From Centroberyx gerrardi (lineage: Eukaryota; Chordata; Actinopteri; Beryciformes; Berycidae), in assembly GCF_048128805.1 (NCBI RefSeq), contig NC_135998.1, positions 21,908,063 to 21,972,062 on the forward strand: 64,000 bases of DNA, given 5' to 3'. The notes beneath the pieces were generated by a model, which was given only the letters and a program-made list of their open reading frames with translations, was not told the origin of the DNA and made no database searches. Both the position numbers and the translations under genes were made by a program. This document shows, piece after piece, positions 23,388 through 34,900 of this stretch; positions within the stretch are counted from its first letter, which is position 1; each line of letters opens with the position of its first letter.

Positions 23388-24025
23388 TTGGACGATATGG
23401 ATGAAATCAATATCAGGACAATCATAAGGATTTTTTAAATATCGATATATATATATATATCACGATATGGCTTATGTATGCAAAATCACGTAAAATAACC
23501 AAATTGATGCTCATCGCATTAAACTGAATGGCATTGTTAAGTGTGATGTCAAACAAATTTTCAAAAATATTCCTTAAAATATTTCATACCTTATTTTGTC
23601 AGAGGTTTTAAATAAAATGTGTGGTAACACTCTATTTGAATATGGCTGACATAACACTGTCATAACTATGTCATGACAACTGACATGAACATGAATTAGA
23701 CGTTATGAATGTTTACAACTGTTGTCGTTAAGTGTCATTTGGTTGATAATGTCACTTTCAATGCAGAGACATCTAGAACAGTGTCAACTTTGCATTGAAA
23801 GTGACATTATCAACCGAATGACACTTAATGACAACAGTCGTAAACATTCATAACGTCTAATTCATGTTCATGTCAGTTGTCATGACATAGTTATGAGTGA
23901 CAGTGTTATGTCAGCCTTATCCCCCCCCCCTCCCTTCAAATAAAGTGTTACCAAAATGTGCCTGTTATCATCAATTTAGACATCAGAATTGTGCATCACG
24001 ATATCATGGCGCTTGCGAGCAGAGG
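23388..24025. mobile_element. MITE copy interrupted by a palindromic MITE
   Basis: Sequence on both sides of a palindromic insert (23622-23952) aligns with the uninterrupted element at 42221-42559. Left part: the ATATGCAAAATCAC-like segment, GATGCTCATCGCATTAAACTG, and ATTCCTTAAA. Right part: TTATCATCAATTTAGAC and GAATTGTGCATCACGATATC. The outer ends are blurred by an AT microsatellite (23444-23460), so the boundaries are approximate. Confidence 0.8.
23622..23952. mobile_element. palindromic (fold-back) MITE with 8-bp target duplication
   Basis: Two arms of roughly 150 bp are almost perfect reverse complements around a short centre near 23775-23790. The ends are TGGTAACACTCTATTTGAA and its complement TTCAAATAAAGTGTTACC. 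AAAATGTG occurs at 23614-23621 and again at 23953-23960, as expected of an 8-bp hAT-type target-site duplication. There is no coding capacity. Confidence 0.85.
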
Positions 24026-24586
24026 AGATTAAAAACAGTGAAGTCCTCATGATCAAAACCATAATGTTTCTGTTTTGGCCAGCAGCATGGCCGCACAGTT
24101 GTGTGTGGATGTTAGTGGATCATGGAGGGTGTTATGATGGACACAATGTGGAGTGTAGGCACAGCCAGGATATGGATCACAGACATGCTGTAGCATCATG
24201 TGTGGGAAAGCTCAAACGGGAAAATAATCTGGTTACATTGATTGGCCAACAAAAGGTTTTATGTTAATAGCACCAGTGTTTAATGAGTAATACTCTCTAT
24301 CAGCCAGACTATCTTACATTAGTATTTTATCCATTTTTCATGTAAAGCAACAGAAGAAATAAAGAACACAGTATCGTTGGACAGTTTTGTGGAATTTTAA
24401 TTTAAACTGACAATACCTAGACTTGACATTTACCACTTGCGGAAAAGACCTTTCTCCGTTCAACAACTGGCCGACCTCTCTATAAAATCATTGGATCCGG
24501 AAGGACAGCAGTGGATGGATTACTGTGCTCTCCAGTTTTGTTATTGTGTGCTAAGAGTCCTTGTTTGTGTCTCTCTCTTCTGGCAG

Positions 24587-27500
24587 GTCCCCCTGGGTAC
24601 TGAGGGGATGGACCTGGCGTCTGAGAGTAAGATGAACTCTGAGGGGGGCGAAGGCAGACCAGGTGAGCAGAGTCAACCGTGGCTCTGATTCAGAGCGCAC
24701 AAATGGCTATTTATTGTTCAAGAGTCTCTAAGAAAATGTTCAGATATCTAAAAAAGACTATACTGATCCAAATAAATAACTTTTTTACGCTGGATTTTTC
24801 ATTTTCCATCAATGGTCATTAAAATTGAATGTACTATTCCTGTAGCCCCTCCCACCTCTCTACCCCTGCAAGGAGGCCCCACCCAAAGAAAAAAGCTATC
24901 CGCCCCTCGTATCAGCCTGTCATTGGACCAGAGCGAGGATGACCTCGGGGAGACGCCTGATGACCTCGACATTAACGTTGACGACCTCGATACTCCGGAT
25001 GAGGGAGATTACCTCGACTACACGGACCATGAGATGGACTGGGAAGGTGGGTCAATCTGGAAACAAACCCATAAACTCTCTTTTTCACTATCAGGATTTC
25101 TTTTTTTTATCACACAGAGAAACATCTTAAAAGCTGGTTTTATTGAGTATTTTCCTCTGAGAGGAAAGCATCAGTGCTGATTTCGGTCTCCTGCAAGATG
25201 CAATAACAATATATTGCATTTTTTGCCTTTTTTTTTTTTGTTCAAACCAGACCCCCCAGCAGCCAATAGGAGCGGGTCAAAGGAGCCTTGTGAACCAATC
25301 CCGACATGTAGCGCTGAGGAGGAGCGGCAGGATGGCAAGCTGTGGAGGACAGTCGTCATCGGGGAGCAGGAGCACCGCATCAACATGAAGAGCATCGAGC
25401 CCTACCAGAGAGTCATCTCCCATGGAGGTGACTACTAACATAACATACACCTCTTGGGGGGATGCTTCTGTCCAAAGCAACTCACCATAAGGGAGTAAAT
25501 TCACATTATGGGTGGGCAGAGTGGAAATCAAACCCCTAACCCTAGCATTGTTAGCACCATGTTCTACCTGCTGAGCTCTGTACTACAGGCTGAAGAGAAA
25601 CACTGTAACTCTCTCATGGAAATGTAGACATCTGTCACTGAACTGTCAACGGGATCAAGATCTCTGTCATTTAGATAAAAGACATTCTTTCTGAGTGACA
25701 CCACATCTGAATGTTTTGATGAATAAAAGGAAATTGCATTAATCTGAAAAGCAGTAAGAGGAAAGAGGAGGGAGAGACAGAAGTAGAGCAGACTGGCAGA
25801 CAAGTAGAACAGAAAGAGGCAGAAAATACTAGAGAGCAGTCAAATTCTGAGAACTATGTTAACGAAGGCTAAGCTCTCACCAACAGTGTTACAAGGTCAA
25901 GTTGACTTATTGCATTTATGTCTTTATGTCATCAAGGCTACTATGGCAACGGAGTTAACGCCATCATAGTGTTTGCCGCCTGTTTCCTGCCAGACAGTAA
26001 CAGAGAGGACTACCATGAAGTAATGGAGAACCTCTTCCTGTGAGTGAGATGCCACACTCACTGATACACACTCTCAACCAGTCAGTCACTTTTTCACTCT
26101 GTCACTCACACACTAGCCCACTCACTCATATTCAGTCACTTACTCACCCAACTTCTTTATGAATGGAAGAGGCCCAGTATTGCCGATCTATTGTTCTTAC
26201 AGTATTCATTTGTTTTTGCTGACACATCTTGGGTCCAAAAGCGTGCTGACATGACGCCTTCCTCCTTGGGTTTATAAAAAACAAATAGAAAGACAAGTCA
26301 GTCAAAACATTGATTTCATTCTCAAATGTATCTTAGCAAGTCTAAGATACTGCCTGATTTCTTAAATGAGGCAGTATCTTATCTCTCCTCCCGACGCATA
26401 CGGTTGTGAAAAGATTATCTTGATTTGGAAAATTGATTTCTTAAATCAACCGTAGCCCTTCTGCGCAAACAGAGCTGGAAAGATCTAGAAATGTAGTAGT
26501 AGTTTAGTCTGCTGGCTGAGATACATCATGCTGATGTTTCTACAGCTGTGTTGGCACAGTTGCACATCATGCTTGGACAGTCTGGTTGGGATCCAACAGG
26601 CTATTCTGTGAAAGATATTGAGAGAGCTGGCACATCCAAGAGTTTTGGATACAAATGAAAGGAGGTATAGCGTAGTATCTGCAGCTTATAATGCCAGATG
26701 GGTTGAGGTCTGGTTCCTTGAGAGGAGGAGTAACTGTCTGGGTGGTGAACAGTATGCAGCTGGATGTGGGGGGGGTGGGGGGGGTGATGGTGTGAGAGCG
26801 GGATTGGGTCAGGAGGGTAGGAGGGTGAGACAAGAGTCAGTGGAGTTAGGAGAGCTGGTGAGGAAACGGGGGGAAGGGCTATAGATGGTACTTGGGAGAA
26901 AGCAGATTCAGAGTTGTCAACCTGCTTTTCAAAGTAGGGGACAAAACTCCCTGCGGAAACAGAATGAGGAGGAGTAGGTGGGGGGTGGGGGAGAGAAATG
27001 AGAATGGCTTCTGGGTGTTAGAAGCAGAGTATTGGATTTTAGAATGGTAGAGGGATGATTTAGCTGCTGAGATGGATGCAGAGAGGCAGAATAGGAGAAA
27101 TTCACAGCAGGAGAGGTGATCCAAGAAGCCAGATTTGTGCCTCCTCCTCCCAGCTGACGTCAGAGAGGAGAGAATATTCTGAAGCGGCACATGTTTTTCA
27201 AATTCAGGGGATCATCCGTCCCTTATTTCCTCATATTTTTGACATTCAAACTTAAATCAAATGGATTCTGTATATCTGGCGCTTAAATTTCACAGTGTTG
27301 GTATATTTTCATAGTCTTAATTTTGGTAACACTGCTTTTTTGTATTTTGAACACATTCATATTTTGCTAAATTAATTTCATGACTGAGGATGCAATAATT
27401 AAATAGTAACAGTGTTTTTTGAGATGGCTCGTTGCTTTCCAGTTTGATGTATAATGAAATTTATACATTTTAGTTATTAGTTCATATTTGTCTTTTGGCC

Positions 27501-27873
27501 AATTATTATTATAAGAAGAAGAACTGCGACACAAGTTCTCCAAGTGGGTCTATACACTGGTTAATAGTGTTACATGGTTCGTTATTTGTAATTTGTGGTA
27601 CTTAGTTTTGAAATCCGTTACCTGACAAAGCCAAATACCCTTTAAAGTTATAGAAAATAGAAACATTTTTTTTTTCATATAATTATTCAAATTTTGGTCG
27701 ATAAGAATGTGGAGAGTAGATACAGTCAGATGTACAATTGTTGGGTAAAAGACAATTTGCTCACTCAATCACACTCATTTATTTTATTCTAGATTAATTC
27801 TCGTTTGTCATGAAATTAACAATCAAGGTCACAAAGCTATAAATTGTTTCACTTCTTTACAAAAGTGAGTATA

Positions 27874-27910
<37 letters not shown>

Positions 27911-29554
27911 ACGCACCTGTGTCTGTCTTCAGCTATGTGATCAGCACACTGGAGCTGATGGTAGCAGAAGACTACATGATCGTCTATCTGAATGGAGCCA
28001 CGCCCCACAGGAGAATGCCGGGCCTCGGTTGGCTAAAGAAATGCTATCAGATGATTGACAGAAGGTCGGTGCTGTTAAACCTACGCAGTTAGAATTATTT
28101 GATTAGCGACTGATGGCATTGAATTTACAGTACGACTCTAAAAACTGCTGTAGCTTTGAAAGTGTTCCAAATAGACTTTGTTTACAACAAACTCACCCTT
28201 ACGACATGCTGAGCTACAGTGTGGACATAAATATAACATGGCCTATTATGTTGTATTATGTATTCAGGCTCAGGAAGAATTTGAAATCCTTCATTATCCT
28301 CCATCCATCGTGGTTTATCAGGACCATTCTAGCCATTACCAGGCCCTTCATCAGGTAACAATCACTGCTTCCTGTTTACACATGCTCATTAGCAAAGTTG
28401 TGTTTGAATAAATCACTTCTTCATGTGTGTTTAAAAGCAGAGAGTAGAGCTCCATTGCCAAATAATGGCCAAGTAGTGTACAGAACAGCAGGTACGCTAC
28501 TGTGCTTGTGCTTCTCTGATATTAAGCAGGTTACTTTCGGTGTGTGTGTGTGTGTGTTGCTTTGTGTGTCTTGTCACAGCACCAAGTTCAGCAGTAAGAT
28601 AAAGTATGTGAACAGCTTGGACGAGCTGCAAGAACTCATCCCCATGGAATACATCAATATCCCAGAGTGCATCATTAGGTGAGCCACATCTTCCTCGCCA
28701 TTCCACCCCCTCTGAGCCCCAAACACTACCTCCACCCCCCCACCACCACCACCACCACCACCACCACCAAGCAAGCGTTGTCTTTTAAATGACTTTATAT
28801 TTATCTTGTCATTTCTACTCTCACCCTCAGACTTGACGAGGAACTGAAGGAAGCGGCGGAGAGCTCCAAGTAAGCATCGACTCTTCCAGCTTCTCATTAC
28901 TTCCCTCTGTGGAGGCGGTGGCTCCTGCCTCAGCTTCATCCTTGGCCGGAGCGCTCATTTATCAGATGGCTCACTTTTAGATCACAGGGACTCTTCTGTT
29001 GGACGGGGACCAATTGGATTCGGCTGTGGTCATAATTGCAGGAGGAAGACAGAAAAAAGTTGCTAAAGATGCTAAACGCATCATTTATCATTAATAGAAA
29101 TGAACCACTCATTATTGCAAAGTGATAGTCTGGTGATGTATTACACTATGATAATGAGTGTAGGGTTGAATATGCAGAATTTTAACAAGTAACACTCTAT
29201 TGTATGCTGCACGATATGCTCTGGCTGACAAAACTGCATACTGAATCATAAGCTGTATGTGGTCCACACATTCACAACATACCAGTGCATCACTACACCT
29301 CAGAACAATACATTCTTCCCTAACACTTTCCACTTTCTTTTCCCTTTAAGAATGAATAGTTTTCTGCTGGGACCGGAGCCAGCAGCGAGCAGAACAGAGT
29401 AAGTCCTCTAAGACACTTGTTGACGTTCACACATGGAAGAGAAATGGCCTTGTCTCAGTCGCCTGTCACCCGAATATAAACACACCCGTCTTTAATGTCT
29501 CTGTTTTGTTCTCTTCCCAGCAGACCAGACCAAGCCGGTGCCAGCAGCTCTTAA
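24587..29554 (+). CDS. prune2: prune2-type BCH-domain protein (3' coding exons)
   Basis: Exons 24587-24662 (first in-frame ATG 24608), 24846-25046, 25251-25427, 25937-26039, 27933-28064, 28268-28354, 28580-28678, 28831-28869, 29351-29398 and 29521-29554 join in frame to 324 aa from that ATG. The acidic linker [20 protein letters not shown] / [18 protein letters not shown] is the hallmark of the BNIP2/caytaxin/PRUNE2 family. It is followed by the BCH (CRAL-TRIO-like) domain, about residues 115-290, with [54 protein letters not shown] and [18 protein letters not shown]. Residue choices match human PRUNE2 more than BNIP2 or ATCAY. The PRUNE domain and the giant disordered exon are not in the window, so this is a short BMCC1s-like form or a reduced duplicate. 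Exon 1 may continue an upstream reading frame (it is open from its acceptor). The last two exons give a 26-residue tail I do not recognise. Confidence 0.85.
25445..25585 (-). mobile_element. tRNA-derived SINE fragment
   Basis: On the minus strand, AGCTCAGCAGGTAGAACATGG leads into GCTAACAATGC and GGGGTTTGATTTCC, a degenerate A-box/B-box pair. It ends toward TTTGGACAGAAGCATCC, a LINE-like tail. It lies in the prune2 intron just after 25427. Confidence 0.6.
26040..27932 (+). other. prune2: prune2 intron (26040-27932)
   Basis: Largest prune2 intron, 1.9 kb. A G/A-rich, low-complexity stretch at 26600-27180 looks like an old repeat of unknown family; the ORFs there match nothing. The intron ends with a (TG)n tract (27876-27909) that stops 23 nt before the exon. 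Confidence 0.6.
27876..27909 (+). repeat. (TG)n tract beside a prune2 acceptor
   Basis: About 34 bases of TG in the transcript sense, directly upstream of the pyrimidine tract and AG at 27931-27932. Confidence 0.9.
28741..28768. repeat. (CAC)n trinucleotide repeat
   Basis: Nine CAC units plus one base inside a short prune2 intron (28679-28830). Confidence 0.93.
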
Positions 29555-30690
29555 ACCCAGAAGTCCTACAGCAACAGAGATGGATGGGTCGCCTCAATGT
29601 TCAATTTTGTTCCAGAATTCATTATTGTGTTGTAAGGGTAACGCTGGAAAGCAGAGGCGAAGGCATGTTAAGTAAGTGTGTGTGTGTCAATGTTTGTCAC
29701 TTAGACACTGGAGTTTAATATGAAAACACAACTTAGTACCTGTTAACACTCAAGAGTTAGATCTCATACTTAATGACTGCTGCAGCATCTGCTGCGTATG
29801 CTACCTTACAACCGCAGATCATGTAGATGAAACTACAGTGACGCTTGACAACGCCTAGTGTACCATCCTTGTTCACAATAGGGTAGGAGACGCACTCACA
29901 CACCTGACAGTGCACTGCGCAAAACCATCCTTAGAATCGAAGTTATAGTGTTGTAATTGTATGCATGAGAAGCAGTGAAGCAATAATATCACCCTTTATA
30001 GGTTACAGAGTCTCAGTATCTCAGATGAAGAGACCGCTGGTGTGTCAGCAAGCTACAATGAAAGCACAAGGTGTAGCCGGTAAAAAAACACAAAAACACA
30101 AAGACAAAAAAACAACCTTGTGCCATAGATGATGACCAACTGTTGCATTTCAGCAATCCAGTGTTTCTTCTTACTTGTTTTAAAACTGGAAACGATATTC
30201 CACCAAGTCCCCGCAAAGTAGATATTTTCACTTTAACGAGTCAATCTGAAAGGAAGGAGGAACAAGTGAAATGTGACATCAAGCTGTCAGTGCTTTTAGA
30301 TGCATGTGAACGCGTTGTGTGTGTGTGTGTGTGAGAGAGTGTGCGAGTGTGTGTGTGTGTATGCGTGTGTGTCCTTTCAGTCTGTGTTCCTGTCAGATAC
30401 GTAAACTGTTTAGGAATCTCATCTCTTCAGCTTCTCCTGGATCACCAGGGAATGACCTCAGAGGAAAATAAAGATGGGGAGGGTCTCTGTAAAGCACAAT
30501 ATCTTCTGAACATCTGTGCATTTGTGCGTGTCCGCGCGCATGTGCGTGTGTGTTTGTTGTGTGTTTGTGCGTCAGTGCATGTCCCCTCATAGATAATTGA
30601 TGGTCCTCAAACCCACGAGTCTACTACAGTGTTTAGAGGAGGTGCAAAGGAATTATGGATCACTGTCTTGTAAATCAATAAAAAAAAAAA
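29555..30690 (+). other. prune2: prune2 3' UTR
   Basis: Trailer from the TAA (29552-29554) to AATAAA at 30677-30682, which is followed by an A-run. It includes TG-rich tracts near 30317-30372. No further coding sequence is seen. Confidence 0.6.
30677..30682 (+). promoter_or_regulatory. prune2: poly(A) signal of prune2
   Basis: AATAAA in TCAATAAAAA, 1.1 kb after the stop codon. Confidence 0.55.
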
Positions 30691-30834
30691 CGATTGAACT
30701 CTGAACATTGTTGTGCCATTTTCAATCATGTCCTATTTGTTAGTTGCTTTCAAGAAGGAATTGAATTGCTTTGCAGGTAAATGATAATCAGCCAGTTTCC
30801 ATCTTGTGAAGTCATGAATTACTCACTTCTCCAG

Positions 30835-31317
30835 TGCAATGTTATGAGACTTTATTTGAACTGAACAGCAACACATTTTCAAAATTTAAATTCAACGACA
30901 GCAAACACATGGAAATGTACTATAGAAAAGCAAAAGCAGTAACATGATTAAATCAAATTGAAAGTGCTACTTCAACACCACAACAATTGCAAAGATGAAT
31001 AACATGATTGGTCAAATAGACAAAACAAGTAAATGCCCATGAAGAATACGTTGCATATGTGGGAAGTCATAAAACATACAGCAAAAAAACCTAGAAAATA
31101 AATTGTAATTATGTAAAAACGAGCGTTCCTTAAGAATGCAGAACAAACTGGAATCCTTCTGTAACATATTTAGTTTTGTGAATGGATCACAGTTGTGAAA
31201 TGCAGCTCATTATAAATAGCTTCTCATGTCTCATTTGGTTCAGCTCAAATTCAGTGGAGGATAAATGAGGCTGTCCCTGAGGGCAGGAGAGATAAACAGC
31301 GCAGAGAAAGGAACGAG

Positions 31318-31358
<41 letters not shown>

Positions 31359-31414
31359 AAGAGGAGGAATCCAGGAAAAGAAGGAGAAATCTTTCTTAAA
31401 GGGATTGTCACGCT
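30835..31414 (-). other. pcsk5: pcsk5 3' UTR with (GA)n tract
   Basis: Trailer downstream of the pcsk5 stop. It contains about 40 bases of GA repeat at 31317-31357 (CT in the transcript). Confidence 0.55.
30851..30856 (-). promoter_or_regulatory. pcsk5: poly(A) signal of pcsk5
   Basis: TTTATT on the plus strand is AATAAA on the minus strand, 0.56 kb past the pcsk5 stop codon. It lies about 170 bp from the opposing prune2 signal. Confidence 0.5.
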
Positions 31415-31908
31415 TCACCGGAACGTGTAGCTCTCATCATCGTACTCCAGCTCGTCCTCGTTGTCCTCTCCCAGCTGTCCATAGCGGAACTTCCTGTACA
31501 CGGTGCCATCCTGGCCCATGTACACGATGTCCTCATCTTCATCGTCATCGTCATCGTCCTTACTCCCTGAGCGGCGGTCGCTGATGTCAACTAGCTGCGC
31601 CTCCTGGAAGTGGCCGCCGGATGAACTGGCGCGGCCGCCGTAAGAGGTAGAGGAGGCAGAGGTGTAGCCGCCGTGTCTGCTGCCGGCTCCGTAGCCGCCG
31701 CCGCCGCCGCCGGAGCCCAGCTTCTCATAGCCGCGGGGGGCAATGTCCGGGGCGGGGCTCTTGGAGCGGGAGTGCTTGATGAGGAAGATGACAGCCCCGA
31801 GTCCCAGCACCAACAGGATGGAGGTGGTGATGAAGAGTGCCAGGTTGCCGCCGGCCTCCTCTTCCTCCTCGTTCCTGAAAGCAAAGTTGGTGCTGAGGAC
31901 GCACTCCC
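31415..31908 (-). other. pcsk5: pcsk5 terminal exon: transmembrane segment and acidic tail
   Basis: Exon 37 encodes an acidic stalk (NEEEEEAGG), a single membrane span ([20 protein letters not shown], about residues 1768-1788) and a cytoplasmic tail of about 120 residues. The tail ends with an Asp run followed by [15 protein letters not shown] and [10 protein letters not shown], nearly identical to the acidic-cluster sorting region of mammalian PC5B, and stops at TGA 31415-31417. The tail is longer than in mammals because of a Gly-rich insert (poly-Gly coded at 31694-31712). This exon defines the membrane B form. Confidence 0.93.
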
Positions 31909-34900
31909 CTAGGGAAAGAGATGAGGTTTAGAGACAGATGTGGCAGTCACTCCACATGCACAGATATGACTTTTTATCTGATTGGGGACCTTCGTGACGA
32001 TGCATTATTCAACACAGAGAAGTGTAATCTGCACTTCATTCCTCTGTGCGGTCAGAAAGGATAATAAAAGTAAAGGGAATGCCACTGTTGTGCTTGATCA
32101 GTCTTTATCAGCTCTAGAAAGAAATGTAGCCACAACATTGAGGACTGAACCTCCAATGCCCATCGTTTGCTTCATTACTTTACCTCGATCTCTAGACATT
32201 GTTTAACAGGTCTGCAGCCTACCTCGGGTCTCAGTGCAATTACAGCAGTCCTGTTGCTGCGTTGAGGCCTCCTCCTCCTCCTCCTCCTCCTCTGAGCCCT
32301 GGTGGTGGCAGCATAGCAGACAGCGCCCTCCAGCTTCCAAGATGGCCTGAGCAGGACACATGGTGCAGTTGGCCGGGCCGGGCCCCCTGCACTCCAGACA
32401 GGAGCTGTCACAGTCCTCACAGCCGTGGCCTGAACCCTGATGAAGGAGACCAGGACAGATTGACAGTGAAATGGAAAAGCTGCATATAGGGCTGCCATAC
32501 ACTGTCTCTACTATCACTATGCATTTTTTTTTTTACTAAATTATCCTTATTGATTCTTAGTTTTTGTATGGAATATTTGTAAAAGGAACATTTCTAAAAG
32601 AACAGTGTGAGAGTTTCTTCTAAATAGTTAACATTTGTGAAATGAAAATGTAGAGCAGTGCTACTGGGTGCTGTTACCTTAAGCACGGGATACTGCCCCA
32701 TGTTGCACATAGACTCACACATGCCATCTGAGAGCAGGTATCCCATGTGGCATGAGTCACAGGCCTGGGATTGTTTTCCTGCAGAGACATGACACCATAC
32801 CTTTGGATTAGTTAATTAGCTGAATTGTTCACTTCATGGTATGTATCTGTTTGGGACTATATGTAGCATACTGGGTCAGTACACATCACTATTTGGAAAG
32901 TTAACTAAACCACATCTACATCTGCAGTCCCTGTGATAGAACAGCGGAATCAATATCCAATCACTTGCGAGTTGTTTGAGAGAGAGTGTCCATGTGAGTG
33001 TGTGTTCATGTTCAATGCTGCAGAGGGGACACTGTGTGTGTACCTGTGCATGTTTTGCAGCTGGGATGGCAGGGCTCGCAGGTCCTATGCACCGTGTCGT
33101 GGTGGTGGCCCTGCGGGCAGGTGGCGAGGCAACGGCCTTCTTTCCGCAAGTAGAGGAGGCCCAGAGTGCAGCTCAGACAGCTGTCCTCCCTGCCCCCGAT
33201 ACACTCACCGCAGCTCGGGTCACACCTCTCACACATCCTCGAGGCCACGTTTCCATAGTAACTACCAGGTAGACAGGGAAAAAAGTTGTGCTAGATTAGA
33301 TTACATTAGATAAGAGCTTTACTTGTCGTGAAGGAGGAAATTCACTTCCACAGACAGTCAGAAACAGATACATGCATACGAGACCATTTATACTCGGACT
33401 CTTGACTTGACACAGACCAACACACCATGACAGAGGGAGTGCAGCCATAACAAGAAAACGTTTCACATAGTTTCTATGGAGAGTGCATGTGAGTGTGACA
33501 CAGAATTTATAAATGATAAAGTTGATGTGCTATTATTTCGTGGTCTGCTATGTGCTGTAAGAGTATGCGTTGCTTGTGTGCGTGCGCGTACGTGCACGTG
33601 TCTGCATGTGTGCGTGTGTGTATTCTTGCGCGAAAGTTTGAAAGTATGGAGGGCGACACGTCACAGGAATAAATAGCCTTTGTGACAATCTGTATCCCTT
33701 ATGTGGTCTCTCTGGGGTATTTAACTGCACATCAATTTAACGGCACATTAATTTAACTCTCTCAATCACTGCAGCGCAAATAAAATCAAGTCTAATTAGC
33801 ATTTTACAGGGCACATGAAGGGCTATTTAAATCTCAAGCCAAATTAGCTTGTATCTCCACACTGAACCCCTGTCCATCTAACTAATGCAATGAAAAGACT
33901 CGGTGTCCATAATGTGAGCATGTGAGCAGGTACTTTTACGAAAGCGCAGCAACTCTTTTATTGAGGACAACATTATCTGAAAGCACATAATATGATGGAT
34001 GATCAGCACAGCTGGATGGGGAGTAGGCTGAATTACCTGTGCTGGCAAGTCTCCACACACTCTTTGCCCTCTCTAAATAGGTGGGCTTTGCAGGTGAGAC
34101 ACTCGTGGCTGTGTTTTCCCATGCAGGACAGACAGGCAGGGTGGCAAGATTCACATTTCTGCCCTGTCTCATCCTGATAGTAGCCTGTAGGGCATTCATC
34201 CGTACAGGTGCCATCTGTACCAACAAACACAGATGATCATGAAGCTACAAAAACAGTCACACATGCACACACATTATGCTCATGTGGCAAACCCGACACA
34301 AAAAGCTTTCCAACACTCTTGGACTTCGGAGAATTCAGAAGCCCTATAAAGAGTCATCTCAACTCACTGAGCAGGAGATGTTTCTGGTTGCAGCTCAGGC
34401 AGTGGGTTTTGCCGGGACCTGAGCACTGGTGGCAGTATTTGTGACAGAGATGGCATTCCTCGTCCTGGTCTGCATAGTGGTGAGGTGAGCACTTGTTGGC
34501 CGGCGGCCCACAGTGGCCGTGGCCATCTAGCTTCTGACCCTCTCTGCAGCTGGTGCAGGAGCCAGCGTGGGGCCCATAGCAGGTCAGGCAAGATACATCG
34601 CAGTCTGGAAATACATGTTAAAATGATTCAGTCCCACTTCCAGTGACAGAAATGTGCTTTGTGCTATAAGAATAATGGAATCAAAAGATATTATCATACA
34701 TACAGTGCAGCACATATGGAGATACTAATATTTTTAGCCAGATTAAATATTGAAAAACAAACTATATTAGGTCCAAGATTCTCATTCTTATCTTCTTAGC
34801 TATTGTGTGGTTGTAATTGTACCAATACAGAATACCTGGTAGTTTCTACACAGTTGATCAAGCAATACTGATCTCTCCATTTAATACTGTGGTTCTCTGG

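Larger units (their letters stand above)
21410..24586. other. gna14-prune2 intergenic region
   Basis: About 3.2 kb between the gna14 poly(A) signal and the first recognisable prune2 exon. It contains a long CA tract, a nested pair of MITEs (23388-24025) and a C/T-rich stretch near 23270-23340. The segment 22480-22800 is GC-richer and purine-rich, and could hold a short-form prune2 promoter or leader exon. No coding exon can be supported, and nothing resembles the PRUNE (DHH) domain. Confidence 0.6.

Noticed and set aside
28871..28873. TAA taken as the definite prune2 stop codon
   Set aside because: It overlaps a good donor (AA/GTAAGC), and two further exons continue the frame to a later stop, so I kept the spliced model and reported both possibilities.
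31591..31931. Plus-strand Ala/Gly-rich ORFs
   Set aside because: They lie antisense to the poly-Gly region of the pcsk5 terminal exon and arise from GC-rich codon bias.
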